Shown here: positions 16,726 through 25,603 of the stretch, in pieces
Numbering within the stretch: position 1 is the first letter of the stretch
Layout of the letters: every line of letters starts with the position of its first letter
Translations under genes and position numbers: made by a program
Assembly: GCA_937871435.1 (NCBI GenBank)
Contig: CALMQM010000097.1
Coordinates: 1 to 37,950, forward strand
Length of the DNA stretch: 37,950 nt
Direction: 5' to 3'
Origin: an uncultured Bacteroidota bacterium
GTDB taxonomy: Bacteria > Bacteroidota > Bacteroidia > AKYH767-A > 2013-40CM-41-45
Notes under the pieces: generated by a model
The model's input: the letters and a program-made list of their open reading frames with translations, nothing else
Told to the model about the DNA's origin: nothing
The model's database searches: none

Positions 16726-17973
16726 ATGGCATTTCAAATTTCCGGATCTGCTTCCAAAGAGGATTGTACTATCGTAGTTTCCGCCTCTAAAAGTATTTCA
16801 AACCGTTTGTTATTGATCCAGGCATTGTGCGGGGAAAGTATGGATATCCGCAATCTTGCCACAGCGGACGATACATTGCTTTTACAAAAATTACTGAATT
16901 CAAAGAGTGATGAATTGAATGCAAAAAATGCCGGGACAGTGTTTCGTTTTTTGTCAGCGTATTTATCAATTCAGCTAAGGACTGTAACATTGACAGGCTC
17001 TGAAAGAATGTTCAGGCGACCGGTTGGCCCCTTAGTTGATGCGTTGAATTCTTTGGGGGCGCACATTTCATACATTTCTGAAAAAGGATTTCCTCCCTTA
17101 AAAATTGAAGGCAGAAGAATTTCCGGAGGAAAAGTCATAATTAATTCTGAAATGAGTTCTCAGTTTGTTTCTGCTTTGTTATTGATTGCTCCATTGTTTG
17201 AGAATGGATTGGATTTGCGCCTTGTAGGTAAGCAGGCATCAAAGCCATACATTCACATGACCCTGGAATTGATGAAGAGACATGGCGTTCAGTCGGAATG
17301 GATTGGTGATCAAATACGAGTACAACATCAGAAATATACCGGCGGAGTGGAAGAGGTTGAAGGAGACTGGAGTTCCGCATCATTTTGGTTTTTGCTATGT
17401 GCATTGTCACCTGCACGAAATTTCACTTTGCACAATTTGTCTGAAAGTACATTGCAAGGTGATGCAATCATTGCGAAGTGGATGCAGAAGTTGGGAGTGC
17501 GCTACCGTTATGAGAAAGATAAAGTCATTTTGTGGCGGGATGCCTTTCCGAATGCTTCGCCGCAAACTTTTTTGCATTTTGATTTTAAAGACTGTCCGGA
17601 TCTGTTTCCGGTAATGCTTGTATCATGTGCAGCTTTAGGTTTTGAAGCAAAATTCAGTTCACTGCAAAACCTTAGATTGAAAGAATCGGATCGTTTGACG
17701 GTAATGTTACATGAATTGTCTAAATGCAATTTTCAGTACAGGTATGATGAAAGTAAAGATGAACTGTATTTTACTTCTCAAAAATTAAGTCCTCCAAAAC
17801 TTGAATTCAGTACCCACGATGATCATCGTATTGCTATGGCTCTGGCTCCACTGAGTTTGTTATTTGACAAGATTGAAATGGATGATATTTCTGTTGTGCA
17901 AAAATCTTATCCTGAATATTGGCAGGAGCTGAAAAAAATTGGATTTCGAGTTCAACAACTAAATCAAAACTGA
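16726..17973 (+). CDS. aroA: 3-phosphoshikimate 1-carboxyvinyltransferase (EPSP synthase)
   Basis: Transfers enolpyruvyl from PEP to shikimate-3-phosphate. It shows SASKSISNR (19-27) with K22 for PEP/S3P, NAGTVFRFLSA (68-78), SSQFVSALLL, a LKESDRL block and HDDHRIAMA near the C-terminus. Its 415 residues are slightly short but complete. The usual NAGTAxR motif reads NAGTVFR here. The start codon directly follows the aroB stop. The last 10 bases overlap the 3' end of the convergent gene on the minus strand. Confidence 0.96.
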   Translation: MAFQISGSASKEDCTIVVSASKSISNRLLLIQALCGESMDIRNLATADDTLLLQKLLNSKSDELNAKNAGTVFRFLSAYLSIQLRTVTLTGSERMFRRPVGPLVDALNSLGAHISYISEKGFPPLKIEGRRISGGKVIINSEMSSQFVSALLLIAPLFENGLDLRLVGKQASKPYIHMTLELMKRHGVQSEWIGDQIRVQHQKYTGGVEEVEGDWSSASFWFLLCALSPARNFTLHNLSESTLQGDAIIAKWMQKLGVRYRYEKDKVILWRDAFPNASPQTFLHFDFKDCPDLFPVMLVSCAALGFEAKFSSLQNLRLKESDRLTVMLHELSKCNFQYRYDESKDELYFTSQKLSPPKLEFSTHDDHRIAMALAPLSLLFDKIEMDDISVVQKSYPEYWQELKKIGFRVQQLNQN

Positions 17974-20000
17974 AACATCAGTTGTATTTTCAAATCAGAT
18001 TTTGCCGGTAAATCATTTTCAACTGATACACTTGGCGGAGGTTTTGTAAAAACTGTTGTTGAATATTTGAGCCAGAAATTTATTCCACGACCTGCACGGA
18101 TTCGAAGGTTTATGTAAGCTCTTGAACCGGCACCGTACGAAGCCGGAATAGAGTAGGAGTACAACACATCATTTTCATAAGAATAAATTCTGGAATCATA
18201 AGAAGGACATTGAAAAATTGAGTAACGTATAGATCCCGAAACTATACTTTTTAAAGGGTGATAAAATAATTCCTGATAAGCTGCGAAGCCTATTGAAGAT
18301 TCACCGCTTGTAATTCGTGTTCGTATCGCATCAAATCTGCTGCTCCATTCCCATTTCTCATCGAGATCTAATCGAAGATTCCAACGATAGTTTTCCTGGA
18401 TTCTTGATGCCAGATGATTTAATACTGCATTTCCCTGTGATGTATTTTCTTCTTTATTCTGAATTCTGTATCGGACAAACATCTCCATTGTTTTTTTTGG
18501 CAACCAGGTACATTGAATCAGATTTTCCCTTCCTCTTGATGGAGCTGAGACCTGATACTTCAACCAGGGAAATTTGAAAATGTCGGAATATGCGGAAATA
18601 GAAATTGCGCGGTTTATCTTCCAGTTAATTCCCCAATATAATCCGCTTTCATTGTTTGTTTCTGAATTTTCACTGAAAGCATGTGCATGAATTGCCTGAT
18701 AATCTTTATCGTATTGTCTGTAGAGAATAGTCGTAGCTAAGTTTGGATGCAATTGAGTTATAACACCTTGTAACATTGCTTTTCCACCTGATTCACTGAT
18801 TCCAATTTCTCCGAACAGATTCATGTTTCGGTATAAATAATTGTAATTCCAGCCGGCATTTTTGTTCTTTCTATTGTAGAATCTGAAAGCAGAATATACT
18901 TCTGTCGGTTTTTGAAATGGAAGAGAATATTCTGTTAATGTAAAAATTGCTCCGGATGAGAAATTTCTCGTTTGATAATTCAAAGTTATTCCTCCGGATT
19001 TTTCTGTTTGTGAATGCCTGTCATTCCATTCTGATTCATTTCGATGATATCCTGTTGTTTGCAAAGCACTGATGGATGTAGTGCTGTCATTTTGAACCAG
19101 ATTTCCATCCATTTTATTAGAAGAAAGAAATAATTCACTGTGCCATTTTCTGCTTCCAATCTTTATGGCAAATCCTCTGAAAAAATTATTTTCATCAGCT
19201 GAAGTATAGGGGATTGCGCCTCTGGCGCTTCTTTTAATTAAAATAGTTTCAGCACTTTTTCCAAATCCGAATCCAGACCACATCACCAGCCCCTGACCAA
19301 ATTGCACGGTATAATCTCCCAGTATAATTTTTTGAATAAGTCCTTTTTGTTGCCATTGCAGATAAGCGCTGTAAAAATCAAAACCGTTTTGTTGTTTCCC
19401 GCTGAAGAATCCTTCTCCGGGATCCTTTTCTGCACTGATTCCCAAGCGAAGTCGGTCGGCAAAACGGTATTTGTATTTTGCAAATAACTTTGTCGGATCT
19501 CCGTAATTCCGGGTTGTCTCTGTTGTAGAAATCTGTGGTCCAAGTGATCGTTGCCAACGAAGAGTGAGCGATTGTTCTGCCTCACTGACCAGATTTTTCA
19601 GACTCAACGGTAAGCCGGGAGTGATGGAACCGACACTGATAAAAGGTAGAATTTTCCTGATATCTTCAAGAGTTAATTCGTTCAGTACTTGTAATTCTTC
19701 AACGCATCTGAATTTTCCGAATTTATTTCTGTGTTCAATGATGGCATTAGCCTGTATTTCGGTGAGTAAAGGAAATTGTTCCAAAGTTTCTAAAGTTGCC
19801 TGATTGATGTTCAACGCCGAATGAGAATATTCATTCATTACTTCAAGTACATCCAGATTGTCGACGGCTGAAGTATTGCTGGCAACCATACTTTCCATAT
19901 TGTTTTCCAAAACAACAGGAATATCTTCTTTGATCTTTGTTTGTCCAAACAGGGGAGCGACCTGAATGAATCCGATTGCGAGAATGAAAATCGCTTTCAT
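17964..20000 (-). CDS. exported helix-hairpin-helix protein with probable beta-barrel
   Basis: A signal peptide (MKAIFILAIGFIQVAPLFGQ) is followed by a ComEA-like helix-hairpin-helix module at about 62-123 (LNINQATLETLEQFPLLT; IIEHRNKFGKF; EDIRKILPFI). The remaining 550 or so residues are rich in alternating aromatic and polar strands (for example FDFYSAYLQWQQKGL and FVRYRIQ) and end in LKIQLMFQF, a terminal aromatic residue typical of outer-membrane barrels. HHH domains of this type bind DNA non-specifically in ComEA or act as protein-interaction modules. A secreted HHH on a barrel could handle DNA at the envelope, but that is inference. It starts within the stop of the upstream barrel gene (4-base ATGA overlap), so the two are cotranslated. 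Its 3' end overlaps aroA by 10 bases. Confidence 0.82.
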   Translation of the reverse strand: MKAIFILAIGFIQVAPLFGQTKIKEDIPVVLENNMESMVASNTSAVDNLDVLEVMNEYSHSALNINQATLETLEQFPLLTEIQANAIIEHRNKFGKFRCVEELQVLNELTLEDIRKILPFISVGSITPGLPLSLKNLVSEAEQSLTLRWQRSLGPQISTTETTRNYGDPTKLFAKYKYRFADRLRLGISAEKDPGEGFFSGKQQNGFDFYSAYLQWQQKGLIQKIILGDYTVQFGQGLVMWSGFGFGKSAETILIKRSARGAIPYTSADENNFFRGFAIKIGSRKWHSELFLSSNKMDGNLVQNDSTTSISALQTTGYHRNESEWNDRHSQTEKSGGITLNYQTRNFSSGAIFTLTEYSLPFQKPTEVYSAFRFYNRKNKNAGWNYNYLYRNMNLFGEIGISESGGKAMLQGVITQLHPNLATTILYRQYDKDYQAIHAHAFSENSETNNESGLYWGINWKINRAISISAYSDIFKFPWLKYQVSAPSRGRENLIQCTWLPKKTMEMFVRYRIQNKEENTSQGNAVLNHLASRIQENYRWNLRLDLDEKWEWSSRFDAIRTRITSGESSIGFAAYQELFYHPLKSIVSGSIRYSIFQCPSYDSRIYSYENDVLYSYSIPASYGAGSRAYINLRIRAGRGINFWLKYSTTVFTKPPPSVSVENDLPAKSDLKIQLMFQF

Positions 20001-20815
20001 AAAGAATATGAAATTGAAACTCCCGGACTAAATCCAAGGACATTGTGATACATGCAACCGGCATCTATTTTCATGGCTTTCATTTTAATTCCAAACCCAA
20101 ATGCAGGCTGAGCGGCGGAAGTTCTGTATCCCATCCGCAGGCATAGCAAGTCATTCGGTTTGTATTCAAGTGCTGTAATCAGCGCCATGGTTCCCGGAGA
20201 TTTTTGCTCGGTTTCCAGTCTGACTTTCACATTTTTTGAAATTGCCCAGGCAGTTCCGATATTCAATTGCGGTACAGCCACATTCACTTTTTTATTTGTC
20301 CTTTGAAAGTGAGCAGGGTTGAACAAAACGACTCCTATCTCCAAAAATGAAAGTGGCTTTGCTGACATTCCTATCGCGGCTGTCCACTCATTCGGAGAAG
20401 TATATTCTCCGGTATTCAATCTTAATTCCTGATGAGAAAAGTTGATTCCAACGGAGAATTTTTCCGTCAGCTTTCTCGAATAGATTATACCTATTTCATT
20501 TTCTGAAAAGTTTGTGTTTCCTGTTCTGGCTCCAAATATTCCAATACAACCGGATAAATGCAGGTTGACGCTACCCTGAAAAAGATAGGACTGTAATTCT
20601 TTTGTTAAAAATTTATTTTCCACACTGAGTCCTAATGAAGGTCCATTGGTGAAAACAAGCAGTGAAGGATTTTGAAATGCAGAAAAATTATTATTCACCG
20701 TTGTACCCATACCGCCAAATGCCAGTTGTTCCGCATTCATGACAGATGTAATTCCTTTGCAGAATTGAATTTGAATGAGCAATAACAGGAAGCACGACAA
20801 GCATTTGAAATTCAT
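19997..20815 (-). CDS. predicted outer-membrane beta-barrel protein, PorV/FadL-like
   Basis: A signal peptide (MNFKCLSCFLLLLIQIQFCK) precedes a 250-residue protein. The mature N-terminus NAEQLAFGGMGTTVNNNFSAFQNPSLL resembles the start of PorV/PorQ/FadL-type barrels, with a Gly-rich hatch and NP motif. The rest is alternating strands such as KFSVGINFSHQELRL and LCLRMGYRTSAAQPAFGFGIKM, ending in FSPGVSISYSL. PorV-like proteins act in type IX secretion as shuttles or scaffolds, but this one could be an unrelated barrel of the same shape. It is the first gene of a pair with the helix-hairpin-helix protein. purE lies about 100 bases upstream on the same strand. Confidence 0.72.
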   Translation of the reverse strand: MNFKCLSCFLLLLIQIQFCKGITSVMNAEQLAFGGMGTTVNNNFSAFQNPSLLVFTNGPSLGLSVENKFLTKELQSYLFQGSVNLHLSGCIGIFGARTGNTNFSENEIGIIYSRKLTEKFSVGINFSHQELRLNTGEYTSPNEWTAAIGMSAKPLSFLEIGVVLFNPAHFQRTNKKVNVAVPQLNIGTAWAISKNVKVRLETEQKSPGTMALITALEYKPNDLLCLRMGYRTSAAQPAFGFGIKMKAMKIDAGCMYHNVLGFSPGVSISYSL

Positions 20816-20916
20816 CGTTGGAGTTTTCGACGAAAGTAGATTGCTTGTATGGGAAAAATAACTCCTTTAGAAGTGGAACTTTAATGAAGTTGAATAAATG
20901 AAAATAGTTTCCGGTT

Positions 20917-21414
20917 TCAGGCAGGTGAAATGTCTTCGTTACTTTTAATTACTTTTTGTTTCAATTCTTCTTTAAAAGCTTCTACGCGTTTCAAAACATC
21001 CGGATTAGATGAACCGATTATTTGTGCCGCTAAGATACCTGCGTTTTGAGCTGCATTTAATGCAACAGTTGCAACAGGTACGCCATTTGGCATTTGTAAT
21101 ATTGAAAGGACAGAATCCCAGCCATCAATTGAATTGCTGGAACGAATTGGCACTCCAACCACGGGAAGAGGAGTAATTGAAGCAACCATACCTGGTAAAT
21201 GTGCTGCTCCTCCTGCACCTGCAATAATTACTTTCAATCCTCGTCCTGCAGCTTCTTTCGCGTACTCAAACATACGTTCCGGCGTACGGTGTGCTGACAC
21301 AATGGAAATTTCGTAACCGATATTTAGTTTGTCCAAAATCGCTGCAGCTTCATTCATGATTTGTAAGTCAGACTGGCTTCCCATGATAATACCGACATGT
21401 ATGAGTTGAGGCAT
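20917..21414 (-). CDS. purE: N5-carboxyaminoimidazole ribonucleotide mutase
   Basis: Class I PurE (165 aa) rearranges N5-CAIR to CAIR in purine synthesis. It shows IIMGSQSDLQIMNEA (the MGSxSD phosphate loop), SAHRTPERM with the catalytic histidine, AGAGGAAHLPGMVA, LPVVGVPI and QMPNGVPVATVA. It follows purK by 44 bases on the same strand, the usual purK-purE pairing of organisms that use the two-step carboxylation. Confidence 0.97.
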   Translation of the reverse strand: MPQLIHVGIIMGSQSDLQIMNEAAAILDKLNIGYEISIVSAHRTPERMFEYAKEAAGRGLKVIIAGAGGAAHLPGMVASITPLPVVGVPIRSSNSIDGWDSVLSILQMPNGVPVATVALNAAQNAGILAAQIIGSSNPDVLKRVEAFKEELKQKVIKSNEDISPA

Positions 21415-21458
21415 AAGGAGAATGTTTGTAGGTTGATAATGTTAGTGAATATGAGATA

Positions 21459-22604
21459 TCAGGATGCGACAACTTTGATGAGATTCTTTATTCTTCTGGC
21501 ATTCGATTTCGCTTCTTCCAGTGTATCAGCACTCACAGTTACATGACCCATCTTGCGGAAAGCCTTCGTTGTTTTTTTTCCATACAAATGTAAATGAGTG
21601 CCCGGGATTGCGAGAGCCTCATCTAAACCTTCATAGACAGCATTTCCTGTATGGCCTTTTTCTCCCAGTAAATTCACCATGACGCTGGGTCGGGTAATTT
21701 GTGTGGAACCTAACGGAAGACCAAGGATCGCTCGTAGGTGTTGTTCATACTGTGAAGTAGTATTGCCTTCGATTGTTTGGTGACCACTGTTGTGAGGACG
21801 AGGTGCTATTTCATTCACTAGAATTTCACCGGAACGGGTGAGAAACATTTCAACTGCCAACAATCCGACGCATTGAATTGATTGAACCACATTCAGAGCT
21901 ATCTGTATGGCTTTTTGTTCGGTGTCTGCACTAATTGTGGCAGGAGAGAAAAGATACTCCACCAGATTTGCTTCAGGATTAAATTCCATTTCAACGACAG
22001 GAAATGCTTTGCATTCTCCATGAATATTTCTGGCAACTAAAACAGATATTTCTTTTTCAAAATCAATCAACTTCTCAAGGATACTTGGTTCATCAAATCC
22101 TTTTTCAATTTCACTGACATCGTTGAGTTTCACCACACCTTTGCCATCGTACCCTCCCTTTCTTAGTTTCTGAATAAATGGAAACTGAGAGGCATATTTG
22201 TGGATATGTTCAACAGAATCGAGCAGTTGAAATTCAGCAGTAGGTATTCCGTGCGTTCGGTAAAATATTTTTTGAAGTCCCTTATCCTGAACCAGTCTGA
22301 TCACCCTGGATTGAGGAAAAACCTGAATTCCTTCTTTTTCCAGCTGTTCCAGAGCATCAACATTTACATGTTCTATTTCAACTGTCAATAAATCAACTGT
22401 TCTGCCGAAATTCAAAACTGTATCATAATCACGAAAAGATCCACACACGAATTCGTCAGCCAGATAGTGGCAAGGTGCCTCAGGATCAGGGTCAAGAACC
22501 TTATTTGAGATATTGAAATCAGCTGCTTTTTGCAGGAGCATCCGTCCTAATTGTCCTCCTCCAAGGATGCCAAAACGCAGTGTATCGTAGAATGGCTTGC
22601 TCAT
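21459..22604 (-). CDS. purK: 5-(carboxyamino)imidazole ribonucleotide synthase
   Basis: ATP-grasp enzyme that carboxylates AIR with bicarbonate to N5-CAIR, the substrate of PurE. It shows the N-terminal GILGGGQLGRML loop, the KLRKGGYDGKGVVKL ATP-grasp glycine loop, EKLIDFEKEISVLVAR, then VEMFL and VNEIAPRPHNSGH, which hold the Mg/ATP ligands. Its 381 residues are normal. It is upstream of purE and divergent from hpt. On the minus strand, TAATTTG at 22616-22622 is one base shorter than the -7 consensus and may be the promoter. Confidence 0.97.
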   Translation of the reverse strand: MSKPFYDTLRFGILGGGQLGRMLLQKAADFNISNKVLDPDPEAPCHYLADEFVCGSFRDYDTVLNFGRTVDLLTVEIEHVNVDALEQLEKEGIQVFPQSRVIRLVQDKGLQKIFYRTHGIPTAEFQLLDSVEHIHKYASQFPFIQKLRKGGYDGKGVVKLNDVSEIEKGFDEPSILEKLIDFEKEISVLVARNIHGECKAFPVVEMEFNPEANLVEYLFSPATISADTEQKAIQIALNVVQSIQCVGLLAVEMFLTRSGEILVNEIAPRPHNSGHQTIEGNTTSQYEQHLRAILGLPLGSTQITRPSVMVNLLGEKGHTGNAVYEGLDEALAIPGTHLHLYGKKTTKAFRKMGHVTVSADTLEEAKSNARRIKNLIKVVAS

Positions 22605-22669
22605 ATTTATGGGTGCAAATTACTCATTCCTATCCATCTGCTAAAACCTTAAAAATCCATGAATTTCAA

Positions 22670-22699
22670 TTGACTCCTCCCATATTAATCTTACTTTTG
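22670..22699 (+). promoter_or_regulatory. promoter of hpt (-33 TTG, -7 TACTTTTG)
   Basis: TACTTTTG at 22692-22699 is an exact TAnnTTTG box, with TTG at 22670-22672 19 bases upstream, the expected -33/-7 spacing. It predicts a transcript start near 22706 and a leader of about a dozen bases before the ATG at 22718. It therefore also argues against a start at 22580. Confidence 0.65.
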
Positions 22700-22717
22700 C
22701 GCCTGGTTAAATCATTT

Positions 22718-23254
22718 ATGCAAAAAATCACGATAAAAGATAAAACGTTCGCGGTAAACATTTCTTCAGATACCATTCAAAATAGAATTGCTGAACTTGC
22801 TTTACAGATCGATGCTGATTACAAGGACAAAGTACCTGTGTTCATTTGTGTGCTGAGTGGAGCCTTTCTTTTTGCCGCTGATTTGATCAAAAGGGTTTCA
22901 ATTGATTGTGAAGTAAGTTTTATCAGAGTTTCATCATATTCAGGAACACAATCTACCGGAGTTGTCAAGAGTGTTGTTGGAATTGCAACAGAGTTGAAAA
23001 ACAGACATGTGGTAATTCTCGAGGATATTGTTGATACTGGTGATACAGCTGTATATCTTATGGATGAAATAAAAAAACATTCTCCGGCAGATGTTCGCTT
23101 TGCCAGTTTATTGCTCAAGCCAAAAGCGTTGCGTCATCCAGTAAAGGTCGATTATCTTGGCTTTGAAGTTCCAAATGATTTTCTGGTGGGTTATGGATTG
23201 GATTACGATGGTCTTGGAAGAAATTACGCTGATATTTATAAGTTATCCGAATAA
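22718..23254 (+). CDS. hpt: hypoxanthine phosphoribosyltransferase
   Basis: Purine salvage enzyme that makes IMP/GMP from hypoxanthine/guanine and PRPP. It shows a VFICVLSGAFLFAADLIKR region, SSYSGTQSTG, the PRPP loop VVILEDIVDTGDT and a C-terminal KVDYLGFEVPNDFLVGYGLDY (nucleobase stacking). The frame is open back to 22580, but those 46 codons overlap purK and would lie upstream of the predicted promoter. The ATG at 22718 (MQKITIKDK) gives 178 aa, the family length. Confidence 0.95.
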   Translation: MQKITIKDKTFAVNISSDTIQNRIAELALQIDADYKDKVPVFICVLSGAFLFAADLIKRVSIDCEVSFIRVSSYSGTQSTGVVKSVVGIATELKNRHVVILEDIVDTGDTAVYLMDEIKKHSPADVRFASLLLKPKALRHPVKVDYLGFEVPNDFLVGYGLDYDGLGRNYADIYKLSE

Positions 23255-23320
23255 ATTGAATACGATTGGATTCTTTCATTCACTAACTGAAGGAAAATAG
23301 AATTATTATACTGATCTCAA

Positions 23321-23890
23321 ATGCTGAATATCGTTCTCTTTGGTCCCCCCGGTGCCGGAAAAGGTACACAGTCAGAAAAATTAATTGCACGTTATAGTCT
23401 GGTGCACTTGTCGACAGGGGATATCCTGAGAAGTGAAGTGGCAGGCCAGACTACTCTCGGACTGGAAGCAAAAAAGCTGATGGATCAGGGATTGCTTGTT
23501 CCCGATGCAGTCGTAATTGGAATGATCGAAAAGAAAGTGGATGCAAATGCCGCGGCAAAAGGATTCATTTTCGATGGTTTCCCCCGGACTACAGCTCAGG
23601 CTGAAGCCCTGGATGCGATGCTCTCTTCAAAAGGAACTTCCATCAATATGATGTTGTCTCTGGAAGTGGATGATGAAGAATTGATCAAGCGATTGTTGAA
23701 CCGTGGAAAAGATTCGGGTAGGCCCGATGATCAGAATGAGGAAATCATTCGAAAACGTATAACTGAATACAATTCAAAGACAGCACCATTGAAATCTTAC
23801 TATACGGGTCAGAATAAATTCCGAGGCATCCCCGGTGTAGGAACTATCGATGAAATTTTTTCAAAGCTGTGCGCAGAGATAGATCAATAA
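23321..23890 (+). CDS. adk: adenylate kinase
   Basis: Interconverts ATP + AMP and 2 ADP. It shows the P-loop FGPPGAGKGT (7-16), STGDILRSE, FDGFPRTTAQAEAL with the AMP-binding FPR, and a short LID segment RGKDSGRPDDQNEEIIRKR. At 189 aa it is the short-LID form without the zinc-finger insert seen in Gram-positive enzymes. It lies 66 bases after hpt in the same direction, with no promoter box recognised between. Confidence 0.97.
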   Translation: MLNIVLFGPPGAGKGTQSEKLIARYSLVHLSTGDILRSEVAGQTTLGLEAKKLMDQGLLVPDAVVIGMIEKKVDANAAAKGFIFDGFPRTTAQAEALDAMLSSKGTSINMMLSLEVDDEELIKRLLNRGKDSGRPDDQNEEIIRKRITEYNSKTAPLKSYYTGQNKFRGIPGVGTIDEIFSKLCAEIDQ

Positions 23891-23974
23891 GTTTATTTGG
23901 TTGATCCTGATTTACTGAAGATCACCTGTCGTTTTAAGGCTGCTGTCTGATCCATAATTTTTGACCTGAATAAA

Positions 23975-24967
23975 ATGTCATCTTCCAATTTTGTCGATTA
24001 TGTAAAAATTTGTTGTCGCTCCGGTGCAGGTGGTGCCGGATCTGCGCATTTTCATCGCGATAAATTCACAGCAAAGGGAGGTCCTGATGGCGGAGATGGC
24101 GGAAGAGGCGGACACATTATTTTGAAAGGAAACAAACAACTCTGGACACTATTGCATTTGAAATACAGGAAACATGTGATTGCAGAACCGGGCGGTGGTG
24201 GTGAAAGTGCATTGCGTACCGGGAAGGACGGGAAGGATGAAATCCTGGAAGTGCCGATAGGAACAGTTGCACGAGACGCGGAGACTGGTGAGTTTCTTTT
24301 TGAAATCACTCATGATGGGGAAGAGAAAATTATTTTACCTGGAGGAAGAGGAGGAAAGGGGAACAATCATTTCAAAACATCCACACTGCAGGCGCCACGC
24401 TTTGCCCAGCCCGGAGAGCCCGGACAAGAAGTTTGGAAAGTTCTAGAGTTAAAAATTCTTGCAGATGTCGGTTTGGTTGGTTTTCCGAATGCCGGAAAGT
24501 CGACACTACTGTCTGTTGTCAGCGCTGCAAAACCGGAAATTGGAGATTACGCGTTTACTACCCTTGTGCCCAATTTAGGAATTGTTTCTTATCGTGAAGG
24601 CAAGTCGTTTGTTATGGCCGACATTCCGGGAATTATTGAAGGCGCACATTTGGGAAAAGGAATCGGATTGAGGTTCCTCCGTCATATTGAGAGAAATTCT
24701 ATTTTGCTTTTTATGATTCCTTGTGATAGTAAAAACATTCAGAAGGAATATGATATTTTGTTGAATGAACTTAAGCAATACAATCCCGAACTTCTTGACA
24801 AATCCAGAATCCTTGCCATTACAAAATCTGACATGCTCGATGCAGAGTTAATTGAAGAAATGAAGCGTGATTTGCCTAAAGATATCAAAAGTGTATTTAT
24901 TTCATCAGTGGCACAATCTGGATTGGAGCAGTTGAAGGATCTTTTGTGGGCTGAGTTGAACAAGTGA
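23975..24967 (+). CDS. obgE: GTPase Obg/CgtA
   Basis: Ribosome-associated GTPase in 50S assembly and stress control. The N-terminal glycine-rich Obg fold (about 1-158) has [14 protein letters not shown] and [10 protein letters not shown]. The G domain has G1 GFPNAGKST (169-177), switch [13 protein letters not shown]3 [10 protein letters not shown] and G4 TKSD. The variable C-terminal OCT domain is absent, which is common. At 330 aa it fits the Bacteroidota form. It is separated from adk by 84 bases, and the PAP2 gene starts 7 bases after its stop. Confidence 0.97.
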   Translation: MSSSNFVDYVKICCRSGAGGAGSAHFHRDKFTAKGGPDGGDGGRGGHIILKGNKQLWTLLHLKYRKHVIAEPGGGGESALRTGKDGKDEILEVPIGTVARDAETGEFLFEITHDGEEKIILPGGRGGKGNNHFKTSTLQAPRFAQPGEPGQEVWKVLELKILADVGLVGFPNAGKSTLLSVVSAAKPEIGDYAFTTLVPNLGIVSYREGKSFVMADIPGIIEGAHLGKGIGLRFLRHIERNSILLFMIPCDSKNIQKEYDILLNELKQYNPELLDKSRILAITKSDMLDAELIEEMKRDLPKDIKSVFISSVAQSGLEQLKDLLWAELNK

Positions 24968-24974
24968 CTCCTAC

Positions 24975-25592
24975 ATGTTTGAAAAATTACAAAGCATCGA
25001 TGCGGCATTGCTGCTTTTTTTTAATCACCTGAATAATCCGGTGCTTGACTTCATTTTCTTTTGGTTGAGCAACAAATGGATTTGGATTCCTTTTTATGCT
25101 TTTCTTACATGGTTCCTCTATAAAAAGTATCCCTACAGATTGTTGTCGGTGCTTGTTTTTATTGGATTGATGATCACATTGAGCGACCAAATCTCTTCAT
25201 CAGTAATAAAAAATTCAGTCATGCGATTGAGACCATGTCATGATCCGATGATTGGAAGTGAAGTGCACATTGTGAATGGTTACTGTGGAGGTATGTATGG
25301 TTTTGTTTCTTCACATGCCTCAAACGTATTTGCGTTAACAACTTTTCTCATCTATTTTTTCAGAGGAAGACATCACAAATTAAGAACGATCCTGATTGTT
25401 TGGGCTTCTGTCGTATCTTTCAGCAGAATATACCTTGGCGCGCATTATCCGGGTGATGTAATTTGCGGAGCATTACTTGGAGCAATGATCGGAGTTGCAA
25501 CTGCCAAGACATATCGATATTACGATGCAAATTTTGCCTTAAGTAAAAAACGTGCATCACATAATCATTCTTCAAATTCAAAAGAATTATAA
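24975..25592 (+). CDS. PAP2-family membrane phosphatase
   Basis: Integral-membrane type 2 phosphatidic-acid phosphatase (205 aa). The three active-site motifs are visible: K79-x6-R86-P87, S-S-H at 112-114 (in place of PSGH, with H114), and S150-R151-x5-H157-x3-D161. About five hydrophobic segments surround them, for example WIWIPFYAFLTWFLY and LLSVLVFIGLMITL. Members act on undecaprenyl diphosphate, phosphatidic acid, PGP or lipid A phosphate; the substrate cannot be read here. It sits 7 bases after obgE and 11 bases before another phosphatase, so it is probably cotranscribed. Confidence 0.9.
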   Translation: MFEKLQSIDAALLLFFNHLNNPVLDFIFFWLSNKWIWIPFYAFLTWFLYKKYPYRLLSVLVFIGLMITLSDQISSSVIKNSVMRLRPCHDPMIGSEVHIVNGYCGGMYGFVSSHASNVFALTTFLIYFFRGRHHKLRTILIVWASVVSFSRIYLGAHYPGDVICGALLGAMIGVATAKTYRYYDANFALSKKRASHNHSSNSKEL

Positions 25593-25603
25593 TCAGACAT
25601 CAA

